Below, piece by piece: positions 1 through 7,224 of a stretch of DNA of 22,539 bases; position 1 is the stretch's first letter, and the number at the start of each line of letters is the position of its first letter. The stretch spans positions 1 to 22,539 of the forward strand of contig JANNYB010000042.1 in assembly GCA_031409875.1 (NCBI GenBank), written 5' to 3'. This DNA comes from CALMEH01 sp031409875. GTDB taxonomy: Bacteria; Acidobacteriota; Blastocatellia; Pyrinomonadales; Pyrinomonadaceae. The translations under genes were made by a program, and so were the position numbers. The notes under the pieces are model-generated. The model had not been told where the DNA came from. It ran no database searches and saw nothing but the letters and a program-made list of their open reading frames with translations.

Positions 1-1
1 G

Positions 2-1984
2 TTTGGCGGAATGGAACACGCGGGCGCGACTTTTTTGCGCGAATCTTCCGTCATCTTCCCGAACGAGCCGACGAAAAACGATTTTGTTTCGCGGGCAAAT
101 CTCATCTTTCACGAAGCCGCGCATCAATGGTTCGGCGACACCGTAACGATGAAATGGTTTGACGATTTATGGCTCAAGGAAGGCTTTGCGGAGTTTATGG
201 CGTATAAAACTCTGGAGAAAGTGATGCCCGAATATAATGCGTGGAAAATCTTCTACGAGCGCAACAAACAGCTTGCCTATCTGACCGATTCGACCAAAGG
301 CACAACGCCGATCTATCAAGAAATCACGAATCTTTCCTCAGCCAAATCCGCCTACGGCAACATCGTCTATCGCAAAGCACCGTCGTTTTTGAAACAAGCC
401 GAATTTTATTTAGGCGAAAAAGAATTTCAAACCGCCGTCCGCGCATTTTTGAAGAAACACGAGTTCAAAAACGCTGAATGGAAAGATTTAGTAACGGAAT
501 TTCAAAATGTTTCGTGGACATCTGAGCCTTATCGCCAGTATTGGAAAGATTTTTCCGCAAAAAAGAAAAAGCAAATTGAAGAGCGCGACAAAAAATTAAT
601 AAGCGATTGGGCTGAATATTGGGTAAAACAAAAAGGTGTAGCAATTATCAGAACTGATATTACGGAAGGTCATTATGAAAAATCAGAAATAAGAAAAGAC
701 GGAAGTTGGATTTCGTCAGCGTGGTTAGTTCCATCGCTCGGCTTAACTTTGAGTTCACCTTTTGAAGATTCTCCGTGGGCTTTAAAAATCAAAACGCTTT
801 ATAAATACGAACAGGAAACAGAAGTAACCGAAAATTTAGTTTCAGGAAATCCGTGGACAGATTATCTTCCGCGTTTGTTTGATAAAGATAAAAACTATAA
901 TAAAAATTATCCGTTGCCAGACCTAATTTTCCCGAACTATCAAGATTACGGCTACGGCATCTTTCTGCTTGACGAGAAAAGCCGCGCTTACGTTCTCGAA
1001 AATATCCAATCGGAAAAAGACGATTTTCTCCGCACGATGATGTGGGGCGCGTTGTGGGATTCGGTCAGAGAAGGCGAACTCGCGCCGAAGGATTACGTTG
1101 AACTCGTAATTAAAAACATCAATGTCGAACAGGACGAAAGCACGATTCAGACGCTTTTGAACCGCGTCGGCGTGGCGATGAATTATTACCTGTCAGAACC
1201 GCCTGCGGTAGCGGGCGGTTTAACTCAAACATCTCAAACTTCAGATAAATCAACTGTCGTAACTGCTAAAGTTCAACCATCCGCTACCGCAGACGGTTCT
1301 GACTTGTCGGCGAAACTTGAAACGCTTTTGATTGAAAAAATGCAAAAATCGGAAACGCTCGGACAGCGAATCACATTTTATCGGGCGTTTCTAAATCTCG
1401 CTTCGAGCGAAAATGCGCGGCAAAAATTAAAGGAAATCTTAAATTTCAAATTTCAAATTAAAGATTTCAAATTAAAGACCAAAGATAAATTCGACATCGT
1501 AACGAAATTGCTGATTTTAGGCGACAAAGATGCTGTAAATCTTTTAACCGAACTCGAAAAAACCGAAACATCCGACGAAGCCAAACGCTATGCTTACGCC
1601 GCAAAAGCCGGAATCGGAAGCGCGGAAAATAAGTTGAAGTTTTGGAACGATTTTGTTTCAAACAAAGACATCTCCGAAAGCTGGATCGAAGCCGCGTTTG
1701 TTTCGTTTAATTCGCCAAAGCATTCGGAATTGACTTTGCCATATCTCGAAAAAGCACTCGCCGAATTGCCGAATCTCAAAAAGAATCGCAAAATCTTTTT
1801 CGTCAACGGCTGGCTTTCTGCATTCATCGGCGGACAAAAAAGCGAAGAAGCCTTGAAAATCGTCAATAAATTCTTAGCAGACAATCCGAATTTAGACAAA
1901 GATTTGCGGTTGAAAATTCTCGAAAATGTAGATTTAATCGAACGAGCCGTGAAGATTCGCAAGCGTTTTGAGTCCAAACTTTAG
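2..1984 (+). CDS. M1 family zinc aminopeptidase, 3' part (5' end outside window)
   Basis: The reading frame is already open at the window edge, so the N-terminal domain is missing. The first visible residues FGGMEHAG are the substrate-binding GxMEN-type motif of M1 peptidases, with His in place of the usual Asn. The zinc site is intact: HEAAHQWFG supplies two His and the catalytic Glu, and the third ligand Glu (LKEGFAEF) lies 19 residues after the second His, as in the family. The AYGNIVYRKAPSF stretch matches the region of the catalytic Tyr. A long alpha-helical C-terminal part follows. M1 enzymes remove N-terminal residues from peptides. Two oddities are read in frame: a palindromic insert at about residues 397-434 of this fragment and a tract of 7-bp repeats (KFQIKDFKLK) about 80 residues later. 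The stop codon lies inside a terminal inverted repeat. Family assignment is firm; substrate is unknown. Confidence 0.93.
   Translation, partial: FGGMEHAGATFLRESSVIFPNEPTKNDFVSRANLIFHEAAHQWFGDTVTMKWFDDLWLKEGFAEFMAYKTLEKVMPEYNAWKIFYERNKQLAYLTDSTKGTTPIYQEITNLSSAKSAYGNIVYRKAPSFLKQAEFYLGEKEFQTAVRAFLKKHEFKNAEWKDLVTEFQNVSWTSEPYRQYWKDFSAKKKKQIEERDKKLISDWAEYWVKQKGVAIIRTDITEGHYEKSEIRKDGSWISSAWLVPSLGLTLSSPFEDSPWALKIKTLYKYEQETEVTENLVSGNPWTDYLPRLFDKDKNYNKNYPLPDLIFPNYQDYGYGIFLLDEKSRAYVLENIQSEKDDFLRTMMWGALWDSVREGELAPKDYVELVIKNINVEQDESTIQTLLNRVGVAMNYYLSEPPAVAGGLTQTSQTSDKSTVVTAKVQPSATADGSDLSAKLETLLIEKMQKSETLGQRITFYRAFLNLASSENARQKLKEILNFKFQIKDFKLKTKDKFDIVTKLLILGDKDAVNLLTELEKTETSDEAKRYAYAAKAGIGSAENKLKFWNDFVSNKDISESWIEAAFVSFNSPKHSELTLPYLEKALAELPNLKKNRKIFFVNGWLSAFIGGQKSEEALKIVNKFLADNPNLDKDLRLKILENVDLIERAVKIRKRFESKL
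1192..1303. repeat. Palindromic element inserted in frame in the aminopeptidase gene
   Basis: The arms 1192-1220 and 1275-1303 are 29 bp each and are inverted copies of one another at 26 of 29 positions. The core CTGCGGTAGCGG is shared. The 54-bp centre is Ser/Thr/Gln-rich when translated. The whole unit is read through without a stop and adds a segment beginning EPPAVAGGLTQ and ending ATADGSDLS between helices of the peptidase. The arms are GC-rich compared with the flanking gene. This looks like a small mobile palindrome of the kind that can be tolerated inside proteins; the family is not one I can name. Confidence 0.8.
1441..1475. repeat. 7-bp tandem repeat tract inside the aminopeptidase gene
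   Basis: Five consecutive heptamers: AAATTTC twice, then the variants AAATTAA, AGATTTC and AAATTAA. They are read in frame as FKFQIKDFKLK. The same AAATTTC unit appears in sufD (11323-11357), and a related unit fills the array near 22 kb. Confidence 0.7.
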
Positions 1985-2148
1985 TTTGCCGCAACCGCGA
2001 GCGAAGCGATTGCGGTTGCCCGACGTTGGCAAACTAGAAATTTTATCGAAGTGGAAACCGCTTTGCCTCCCGAAATAAACTTGAATTTTAATCGAAGTGG
2101 AAACCGCCACGCTTCGCGGGCAGTTTCGGCAAACTAAAGTTTGAACTC
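1970..2148. repeat. MITE-like element with 21-bp terminal inverted repeats
   Basis: The ends 1970-1990 and 2128-2148 are inverted copies matching at 20 of 21 bases. The left end encodes the last residues (ESKL) and the stop codon of the aminopeptidase, so that gene ends inside the element. Internally there is a hairpin (GCAACCGC at 1991-1998 with GCGGTTGC at 2012-2019), a third copy of GGCAAACTA at 2028-2036, and a 23-bp direct repeat (2039-2061 and 2084-2106, one indel) containing ATCGAAGTGGAAACCGC. There is no protein-coding capacity. I see no clear target-site duplication. It may also act as the transcription end for the two convergent genes. Confidence 0.65.
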
Positions 2149-2154
2149 TGAACG

Positions 2155-3255
2155 CTAATTTGTCGCCGCCGATTCGAGTTTTGGTTTGATAATCTTTTCG
2201 GTTGCGCCGATTTTCTTCATAATAGCTTGCGCTTCTTGTTCGTTTGCGGGGCGCGGCGTGCTGGCGTTTTCGATGACGACTGGGATTAGTTCGATTTGTC
2301 CGACGTTAGTTTTTGAATTTGCTTGGACGTTTGATTTTTTGCTGTCAAGCGTGATTCTTAACGCCAAACCTTCCTGCGTGTCGCGGCTCCAAGTTTGGTC
2401 GAAGATGAAGTTTCCGAGCGAATAAAAAATGTATTTACCTTTGTATTGCTCGAAAATTTGAATCCAATGCGGATGTGCGCCGATGACCATATCTGCGCCG
2501 TAGTCAATCGAATTTTTGGCGAAATCAATCTGCGGTTGATGCGGTTTGCGTTGATATTCGACTCCGGCGTGCATTGTCGTGATGATAAAATCCGCGCCGT
2601 CTGCCTTTAACTTTTCGATGGCTTTTTTGAGTCGGTCATTATCTTGAAAACGTGCGACATAATCGTTTCGTGCCGCGCCGCTGCCGTCGTTTATCGAAAC
2701 GTAGGAAGCACCGACGAAACCGATTTTTACGCCTTTGACTTCATAGATTTTCGGTGTCCACGCTTCATCCAAATTCTCGCCCGTGCCGAGCCGCGTAAAA
2801 CCGTTTTCGTCCAAAACCTTGTGCGTGTTCCGCAAACCGTTCACGCCCATATCCATCGCGTGATTGTTGGCGAAATTGATGACTTTGAAGTTATATTTTT
2901 TTAAACCTTCGAGGTCTTTCGTCCGCATATTGAAAACCAAACCTTTGCCGACGACGTTTTCTCTGCCCGAAATCGGGCATTCGAGATTGCCGAAATTAAA
3001 ATCCGTCGAAAGAAAAACGTCTTTCATCTTTTCAAACGGCGCAAGCGGCGTTCCGGCTTTGTCAATCGCTCGCGCCACGCCACGCGAAATCAAAATATCG
3101 CCGACTGCCAAAAACGTAACTTTGCTTTCCGTAATTTTTTCCGGTTCTTTGCTCGCCTGATTCGTCGGCGGCGTTTTCAAACACGCCGAACCGAAAACCA
3201 TTAACAGTATCAACAAAAACGCACCGAGAGCCAAAGGGAATTTTATTTTTTTCAT
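2155..3255 (-). CDS. CapA-family (poly-gamma-glutamate synthesis-type) lipoprotein
   Basis: The product (366 aa from the chosen start) begins MKKIKFPLAL, then a hydrophobic stretch and FGSAC, which reads as a lipoprotein signal with the lipid-carrying Cys at residue 25. The mature part carries the motifs of the CapA metallophosphatase-like fold: GDILISRGV, NLECPISGRE, FANNHAMDMG, GAHPHWIQIF and YSLGNFIFDQ. Members are linked to capsule or poly-gamma-glutamate assembly, but many free-standing homologues have no proven role; nothing around this gene encodes the CapB/CapC partners. The frame extends to an ATG at 3354, but that would place the signal peptide internally and the start inside a repeat, so 3255 is preferred. 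It is convergent with the aminopeptidase and divergent from the Rrf2-type regulator. Confidence 0.88.
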   Translation of the reverse strand: MKKIKFPLALGAFLLILLMVFGSACLKTPPTNQASKEPEKITESKVTFLAVGDILISRGVARAIDKAGTPLAPFEKMKDVFLSTDFNFGNLECPISGRENVVGKGLVFNMRTKDLEGLKKYNFKVINFANNHAMDMGVNGLRNTHKVLDENGFTRLGTGENLDEAWTPKIYEVKGVKIGFVGASYVSINDGSGAARNDYVARFQDNDRLKKAIEKLKADGADFIITTMHAGVEYQRKPHQPQIDFAKNSIDYGADMVIGAHPHWIQIFEQYKGKYIFYSLGNFIFDQTWSRDTQEGLALRITLDSKKSNVQANSKTNVGQIELIPVVIENASTPRPANEQEAQAIMKKIGATEKIIKPKLESAATN

Positions 3256-3270
3256 AACGCAAATGTTAGG

Positions 3271-3400
3271 ACAGAAGTTAGAAGACAGCAGTAAGAAGAT
3301 AGAAGATGCAATTAAGAAATGCAAATTGCTTCGATTAATTTTAGGTTTATTCAAACAATGCCTTCATTCTATCTTCTGACTTCTGACTTCTAACTTCTGT
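3271..3400. repeat. Inverted heptamer repeats between capA-like gene and Rrf2 regulator
   Basis: The arms 3271-3305 and 3366-3400 form an imperfect 35-bp inverted repeat. The outer 11 and inner 16 or so bases match well, with a disordered middle. The right arm continues to about 3406 as tandem heptamers of the type CTTCTGA/CTTCTAA/CTTCTGT. The 60-bp centre carries the possible promoter of the leftward gene. Confidence 0.7.
3296..3324 (-). promoter_or_regulatory. Possible sigma-70-type promoter for the CapA-like gene
   Basis: On the minus strand, TTGCAT (3319-3324) and TATCTT (3296-3301) are separated by 17 bases, about 40 bases before the preferred start. The -10 box lies in the arm of the heptamer inverted repeat, so the repeat may have supplied it. 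The match is moderate only. Confidence 0.35.
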
Positions 3401-3416
3401 CTTCTCAAAGCTAATC

Positions 3417-3445
3417 TTGATAAAAAAGTAATGTTTTGATATTCT
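3417..3445 (+). promoter_or_regulatory. Likely promoter of the regulator-suf operon
   Basis: TTGATA (3417-3422) and TATTCT (3440-3445) are separated by 17 bases and lie about 45 bases before the Rrf2-type start codon. It is the best promoter-like match ahead of the suf block. By analogy with IscR/SufR systems, the regulator may bind here, but I see no convincing operator palindrome. Confidence 0.55.
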
Positions 3446-3488
3446 TTAGTTTATTGATTGAAACCGAGATTTTGAAGAGTATAAACAG

Positions 3489-3974
3489 ATGAAAATTTCA
3501 GCCCAAGAAGAATACGGATTGCGATGTCTTTTACAACTTGCCTTTTTGTCTGACGGCGATTCGCTGACATTGCCGCAGATTGCCGAGCGTGAAGGAATTT
3601 CAACCGCCAACGCCGGAAAATTGATGTGGCTTTTGAACAAAGCCGGATTTGTTTCCGCAACACGCGGCACAAAAGGCGGTTATGCTCTGGCGCGTCCGGC
3701 AGGCGAAATTCGGCTGAACGAAGTTATCAAAGTTTTGGATGCAGACGTTTTGAATAAACATTGCGAAAGCTACACGGGAATTTTGGATTCTTGCGTTCAC
3801 AAAGGCGATTGCGGAATTCGTCCCGTCATTGTCGGGCTTCACGAAATTGTCGAAAACGCGCTTTCACAGATAACTTTGGCGCAACTCGTCGGCTCGGAAG
3901 CATCGGTTGACGCGACGTTTCATCAAATAAAAGGCATTCATCGCACCATCGAACCGCAAGTCAGTAGGCAGTAG
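3489..3974 (+). CDS. Rrf2-family transcriptional regulator (IscR/SufR-like)
   Basis: The 161-aa product starts MKISAQEEYGLRCLLQLA and continues with the winged-helix region (LPQIAEREGISTANAGKLMWLLNKAGFV, then the wing RGTKGGYALARP), the standard Rrf2 layout. Cysteines at 92, 102 and 108 sit where IscR-type proteins bind a Fe-S cluster, with a wider first spacing. Lying directly upstream of sufB and in the same direction, it most likely senses Fe-S status and controls the suf block, probably as a repressor. The C-terminal tail (PQVSRQ) and the stop codon are encoded by a tandem heptamer CAGTAGG repeat, so the natural end of the protein may have been altered by the repeat. Confidence 0.92.
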   Translation: MKISAQEEYGLRCLLQLAFLSDGDSLTLPQIAEREGISTANAGKLMWLLNKAGFVSATRGTKGGYALARPAGEIRLNEVIKVLDADVLNKHCESYTGILDSCVHKGDCGIRPVIVGLHEIVENALSQITLAQLVGSEASVDATFHQIKGIHRTIEPQVSRQ

Positions 3975-4026
3975 GTAGCGGCAGTCAGCAGTTTTTAGCA
4001 ACTAACAATGAACAACTGACAACGAA
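3962..4026. repeat. Heptamer repeats at the regulator-sufB junction
   Basis: CAGTAGG occurs twice in tandem at 3962-3975 and contains the regulator's TAG stop. After a short gap, four heptamers CAACTAA, CAATGAA, CAACTGA and CAACGAA run at 3999-4026, ending just before the sufB start. There is no clear Shine-Dalgarno sequence for sufB, probably because this repeat occupies the leader. Confidence 0.6.
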
Positions 4027-4035
4027 CAAAATATT

Positions 4036-5475
4036 ATGTCAACAGCAACAGAATTATTAGCAAACAGGGAATATAAATACGGTTTTACGACCGACATCGA
4101 AACAGAAACGATTGCCAAAGGTTTATCGGAAGATACGGTTCGTCTGATTTCATCGAAAAAGAATGAACCCGAATGGCTGCTCGATTTTCGTCTGAAAGCA
4201 TTTAAGCGTTGGCTGGAAATGGAACAGCCGGATCATTGGGCGAATTTCAATTACCCGAACATTGATTTTCAAAACATTTCGTATTATTCCGCGCCAAAAC
4301 AAAAGGCGAAAAAAGCGAGTCTGGACGAAGTTGATCCCGAACTTATCAGAACTTTTGAGAAACTCGGCATTCCGATTACTGAACAAAAAATGCTCGCCAA
4401 CGTCGCCGTTGACGCGGTTTTCGATTCGGTTTCGGTTGCGACAACGTATAAGAAAAAACTCTTGGAAGCAGGCGTAATTTTCTGTTCATTTACCGAAGCC
4501 GTCGCCGATTATCCCGAGTTAATCCAAAAATATCTCGGCTCGGTCGTGCCGGTTTCGGACAATTATTACGCGGCTTTAAACTCAGCGGTTTTCTCCGACG
4601 GCTCATTCGTTTTTATCCCAAAAGGCGTAAAATGTCCGATGGAATTATCAACCTATTTCCGCATTAATACGCAAGATTCAGGACAATTTGAGCGCACGTT
4701 AATTGTTGCGGAAGAAGGCGGTTATGTCGCATATAATGAAGGTTGCACCGCGCCGCAATTTGATACAAATCAGCTTCACGCGGCGGTTGTTGAGCTGGTT
4801 GCGTTGGACGATGCGGAGATCAAATACTCGACTGTGCAAAATTGGTATGCGGGCGACGAAAATGGTAAAGGCGGAATTTATAATTTTGTTACAAAGCGCG
4901 GCGCGGCGCGTGGGAGAAATTCAAAAATTTCTTGGACGCAGGTTGAAACCGGAAGCGCGATTACTTGGAAATATCCGTCGGTGATTTTGCAGGGCGATAA
5001 TTCAATCGGCGAATTTTATTCGGTTGCGCTGACCAATCACGCGCAGATTGCCGACACCGGAACGAAGATGATTCACATCGGCAAAAACACGAAATCTACG
5101 ATTATTTCAAAAGGAATTTCGGCGGGAAAATCGAACAATTCGTATCGCGGACTCGTAAAAATTATGCCGAAAGCGGAAGGCGCGAGAAATTATACGCAGT
5201 GCGATTCGATGCTCATTGGCGGAAAATCGGAAGCAAACACTTTTCCGTATATCGAAGTAATGAACGCAACGGCGCGTGTCGAACACGAAGCAACGACTTC
5301 AAAAATCAGCGAAGAACAATTGTTTTATTTGCAACAACGCGGCATCTCGCAAGAAGATGCGGTTTCGCTCATTATCAACGGTTTCTGCAAAGAAGTTTTC
5401 CGCGAACTCCCGATGGAATATGCTGTTGAAGCAACGAAACTTTTAGGCTTGAAATTAGAAGGAAGTGTCGGTTAA
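4036..5475 (+). CDS. sufB: Fe-S cluster assembly scaffold SufB
   Basis: The 479-aa product matches SufB throughout, for example VSDNYYAALNSAVFSDGSFVFIPKGVKCPMEL, the YNEGCTAPQFD segment, and the C-terminal GISQEDAVSLIINGFCKEVF. SufB is the scaffold subunit of the cytoplasmic SufBC2D complex, on which sulfur from SufS and iron are assembled into clusters. The conserved Cys in NYTQCDSMLIG (residue 389) corresponds to the E. coli sulfur-accepting Cys. Length is normal for the family. The next suf gene, sufC, is 4.3 kb away instead of adjacent. A decayed second copy of this gene's last 57 bases lies at 6088-6144. Confidence 0.97.
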   Translation: MSTATELLANREYKYGFTTDIETETIAKGLSEDTVRLISSKKNEPEWLLDFRLKAFKRWLEMEQPDHWANFNYPNIDFQNISYYSAPKQKAKKASLDEVDPELIRTFEKLGIPITEQKMLANVAVDAVFDSVSVATTYKKKLLEAGVIFCSFTEAVADYPELIQKYLGSVVPVSDNYYAALNSAVFSDGSFVFIPKGVKCPMELSTYFRINTQDSGQFERTLIVAEEGGYVAYNEGCTAPQFDTNQLHAAVVELVALDDAEIKYSTVQNWYAGDENGKGGIYNFVTKRGAARGRNSKISWTQVETGSAITWKYPSVILQGDNSIGEFYSVALTNHAQIADTGTKMIHIGKNTKSTIISKGISAGKSNNSYRGLVKIMPKAEGARNYTQCDSMLIGGKSEANTFPYIEVMNATARVEHEATTSKISEEQLFYLQQRGISQEDAVSLIINGFCKEVFRELPMEYAVEATKLLGLKLEGSVG

Positions 5476-5489
5476 GTTGAGGCAAGAAT

Positions 5490-6083
5490 ATGGGTTACAG
5501 CAATTATCGAAAAATAAAAACGGTCGTTAAAAAATTCAATTTAGAAGTAAATTGGATGAGCTTGTTTGATGAAATAGATTCGGTCGAGCCTAGTGCTTGG
5601 CTAGCTGAAACCTTGGAAATTTCCAAATTATTGCCTTTGACAAATGAAAAAACAAAATCAGAGCGCGTTGTTTCGCCGATTTTGATGGAAGTTTCGAGAA
5701 ATTACATAGACAAAGTTTCGTTTTTTTCGGGCGAAGATTTAAACATTCGTCCCGAAGATGATTTGTCGGGCGAATGCGATTTTTTCTTTGCTTTGCATCC
5801 GCCAAAACCTTATATTGACGCGCCGATTATCTCGCTTGCCGAAGCCAAAGACGAAGATATGGATTGGGGAATAGCCCAATGCGCCGCGCAAATGTATGGC
5901 GCAAAACTTTACAACGAGATGGAAGGCAAAGACATTCCGTTCATTTACGGTTGCGCGACCGACGGCATCGAATGGCAATTTATGAAACTCGAAAGTGACG
6001 TTTATTACGTTGATAATAAAGTATTTACCGATTTACGAGAAATTCTCGGCGTGTGGCATCACATTATTAAACTTTATTTGTAA
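5490..6083 (+). CDS. PD-(D/E)XK nuclease-like protein of unknown function
   Basis: I do not recognise a named family for this 197-aa protein. The central part reads GECDFFFALHP (Asp97), then IISLAEAKDEDMDWGIAQCAAQMYGAKLYNE, where Glu118-x-Lys120 follows Asp97 at the distance typical of a PD-(D/E)XK core, and Gln130/Gln134 resemble the trailing Gln motif of that fold. Glu67 could be the upstream acidic residue. Similar short stand-alone proteins often occur scattered in bacterial genomes and are not proven nucleases. No second domain, signal peptide or membrane segment is visible. It lies 14 bases after sufB and is followed by a remnant of the sufB 3' end, so it appears to have been inserted into the suf operon. 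Confidence 0.6.
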   Translation: MGYSNYRKIKTVVKKFNLEVNWMSLFDEIDSVEPSAWLAETLEISKLLPLTNEKTKSERVVSPILMEVSRNYIDKVSFFSGEDLNIRPEDDLSGECDFFFALHPPKPYIDAPIISLAEAKDEDMDWGIAQCAAQMYGAKLYNEMEGKDIPFIYGCATDGIEWQFMKLESDVYYVDNKVFTDLREILGVWHHIIKLYL

Positions 6084-6087
6084 AAAT

Positions 6088-6144
6088 TACATTGTCGAAG
6101 CGCAGAAATTTTTGGGATTGAAATTGGAAAGAATCGTCAGTTAA
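6088..6144 (+). pseudogene. Remnant of a second sufB 3' end
   Basis: Read from 6088 this gives NYIVEAQKFLGLKLERIVS and a stop. The last residues of SufB (5419-5475) are EYAVEATKLLGLKLEGSVG and a stop. The final 54 bases agree at 40 positions without gaps, and many differences are at third codon positions. No start codon or upstream sufB sequence is present. The fragment lies exactly between the PD-(D/E)XK gene and the next gene, so it is best read as a scar of an insertion next to sufB. Confidence 0.8.
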
Positions 6145-6150
6145 GAAATT

Positions 6151-6891
6151 ATGCGAATAATCAAATCAATTTTAGTTTCTGCACTTTTGCTATGTGGATG
6201 TGTCCAGATTCTTGCTCAATGTAAAGATAGAAATTGTGGTTTGATTATTCGCGGAAGAGTTACCGACTTAAAAATTGAAAAAGAAAAAGAGTCTGTTTAC
6301 TTTGATATAAAACTTGCTTTGGAATTTAAGAATGAAGGCAAAGAGCCGATTATCTTGTTTAAGCCTGAGTTTAAAGGAAGATATTGGTCAGGCGGCATAT
6401 ACTTAAAAGCCACTGAAAGAGGTGAATCAATTTGCTCTTTTGAGGCGTGGCAATCTCTGGCAGGCAGTAGGTCAAAATATCGTAAATTGGGAGAAAAACT
6501 TGATGTAGCAAATCCGCCAAGTAAATATACAAAAATTTTAATGCCGAATGAAACTTGGGACTTAGAAGATGAAACCGGAATTGGCGTTATTCTTGAAAGA
6601 CCGCCGAAAATAGATGGCTTTGAAATTGATGACGGATTTGGCAGGTGTAAAAGTTGGAAGGAAATTCAGTCATTTCCTGCAAAAATGTGGCTAGAAACAA
6701 GCTATCAACTTAATCCTTGGAATGTTGGATATTATAAGCCTAATTTAATTGAAAAATTAAAAGAGCGTTGGAAAACATTTGGAAATGTTCTGGCTGAAAA
6801 TGATGAGGATGATATTTTTGAATCTTTTAGAATTACTTCGGAGCCGATTCCGATTGATTTTAGTGAAGTAAGAAAAAAACTATTGAAATAA
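6151..6891 (+). CDS. Secreted or lipid-anchored protein of unknown function
   Basis: The 246-aa product opens with a basic start and a hydrophobic stretch (MRIIKSILVSALLLCGCVQILAQ), a Sec-type signal; Cys15 or Cys17 could be a lipidation site but the lipobox is not clean. The mature part begins CKDRNCG and then resembles a beta-sandwich with hydrophobic alternation (YFDIKLALEFKNEGKEPIILF), the pattern seen in periplasmic domains that describe unequal charge or sulfide state, but no family is recognisable. It is visibly more AT-rich than sufB and its codon use is looser, consistent with separate acquisition. It follows the sufB scar by 6 bases. Confidence 0.65.
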   Translation: MRIIKSILVSALLLCGCVQILAQCKDRNCGLIIRGRVTDLKIEKEKESVYFDIKLALEFKNEGKEPIILFKPEFKGRYWSGGIYLKATERGESICSFEAWQSLAGSRSKYRKLGEKLDVANPPSKYTKILMPNETWDLEDETGIGVILERPPKIDGFEIDDGFGRCKSWKEIQSFPAKMWLETSYQLNPWNVGYYKPNLIEKLKERWKTFGNVLAENDEDDIFESFRITSEPIPIDFSEVRKKLLK

Positions 6892-6930
6892 ACTAATAGT
6901 CAAAATAATAACGTATCTAAAAGTAATAAA

Positions 6931-7224
6931 ATGAATTTAGCAACAGCCGAAAAAGAAAAAATCGTCGAGATTTGCAAGCGTAATGATATTTCGTATTGTG
7001 CGTTGTTCGGTTCGTTTGCGCGTGGCGAAGCGGATGAAAACAGTGATATTGATTTGCTCGTGCGGTTTTCAAAGCCGATTGGTTGGAAATTTTACGGAAT
7101 CGCCGAAGATTTGGAAAATGCTTTGGGCAGAAAAGTAGATTTAGCAACCGAAAATATGCTCAATAAATACATCCGCGAGAGCGTTTTGCGTGATTTGAAG
7201 ATAATTTATGAAGAAACCAAATGA
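6931..7224 (+). CDS. mntA: MntA-like minimal nucleotidyltransferase antitoxin
   Basis: The 97-aa protein has the compact polymerase-beta-type nucleotidyltransferase core: GSFARG at residues 27-32, DID at 39-41, and a third acidic residue in KVDLAT (Asp70). In MntA/HepT systems this enzyme AMPylates the HEPN toxin on a Tyr and so neutralises it. The gene overlaps the following HEPN gene by 17 bases, the normal arrangement. All catalytic residues are present, so the antitoxin appears functional even though the partner is frameshifted here. Confidence 0.85.
   Translation: MNLATAEKEKIVEICKRNDISYCALFGSFARGEADENSDIDLLVRFSKPIGWKFYGIAEDLENALGRKVDLATENMLNKYIRESVLRDLKIIYEETK

Noticed and set aside
3256..3354. 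Longer N-terminus for the CapA-like protein starting at 3354
   Set aside because: It would begin in the repeat region and place the lipoprotein signal 33 residues inside; the ATG at 3255 gives a normal signal peptide.
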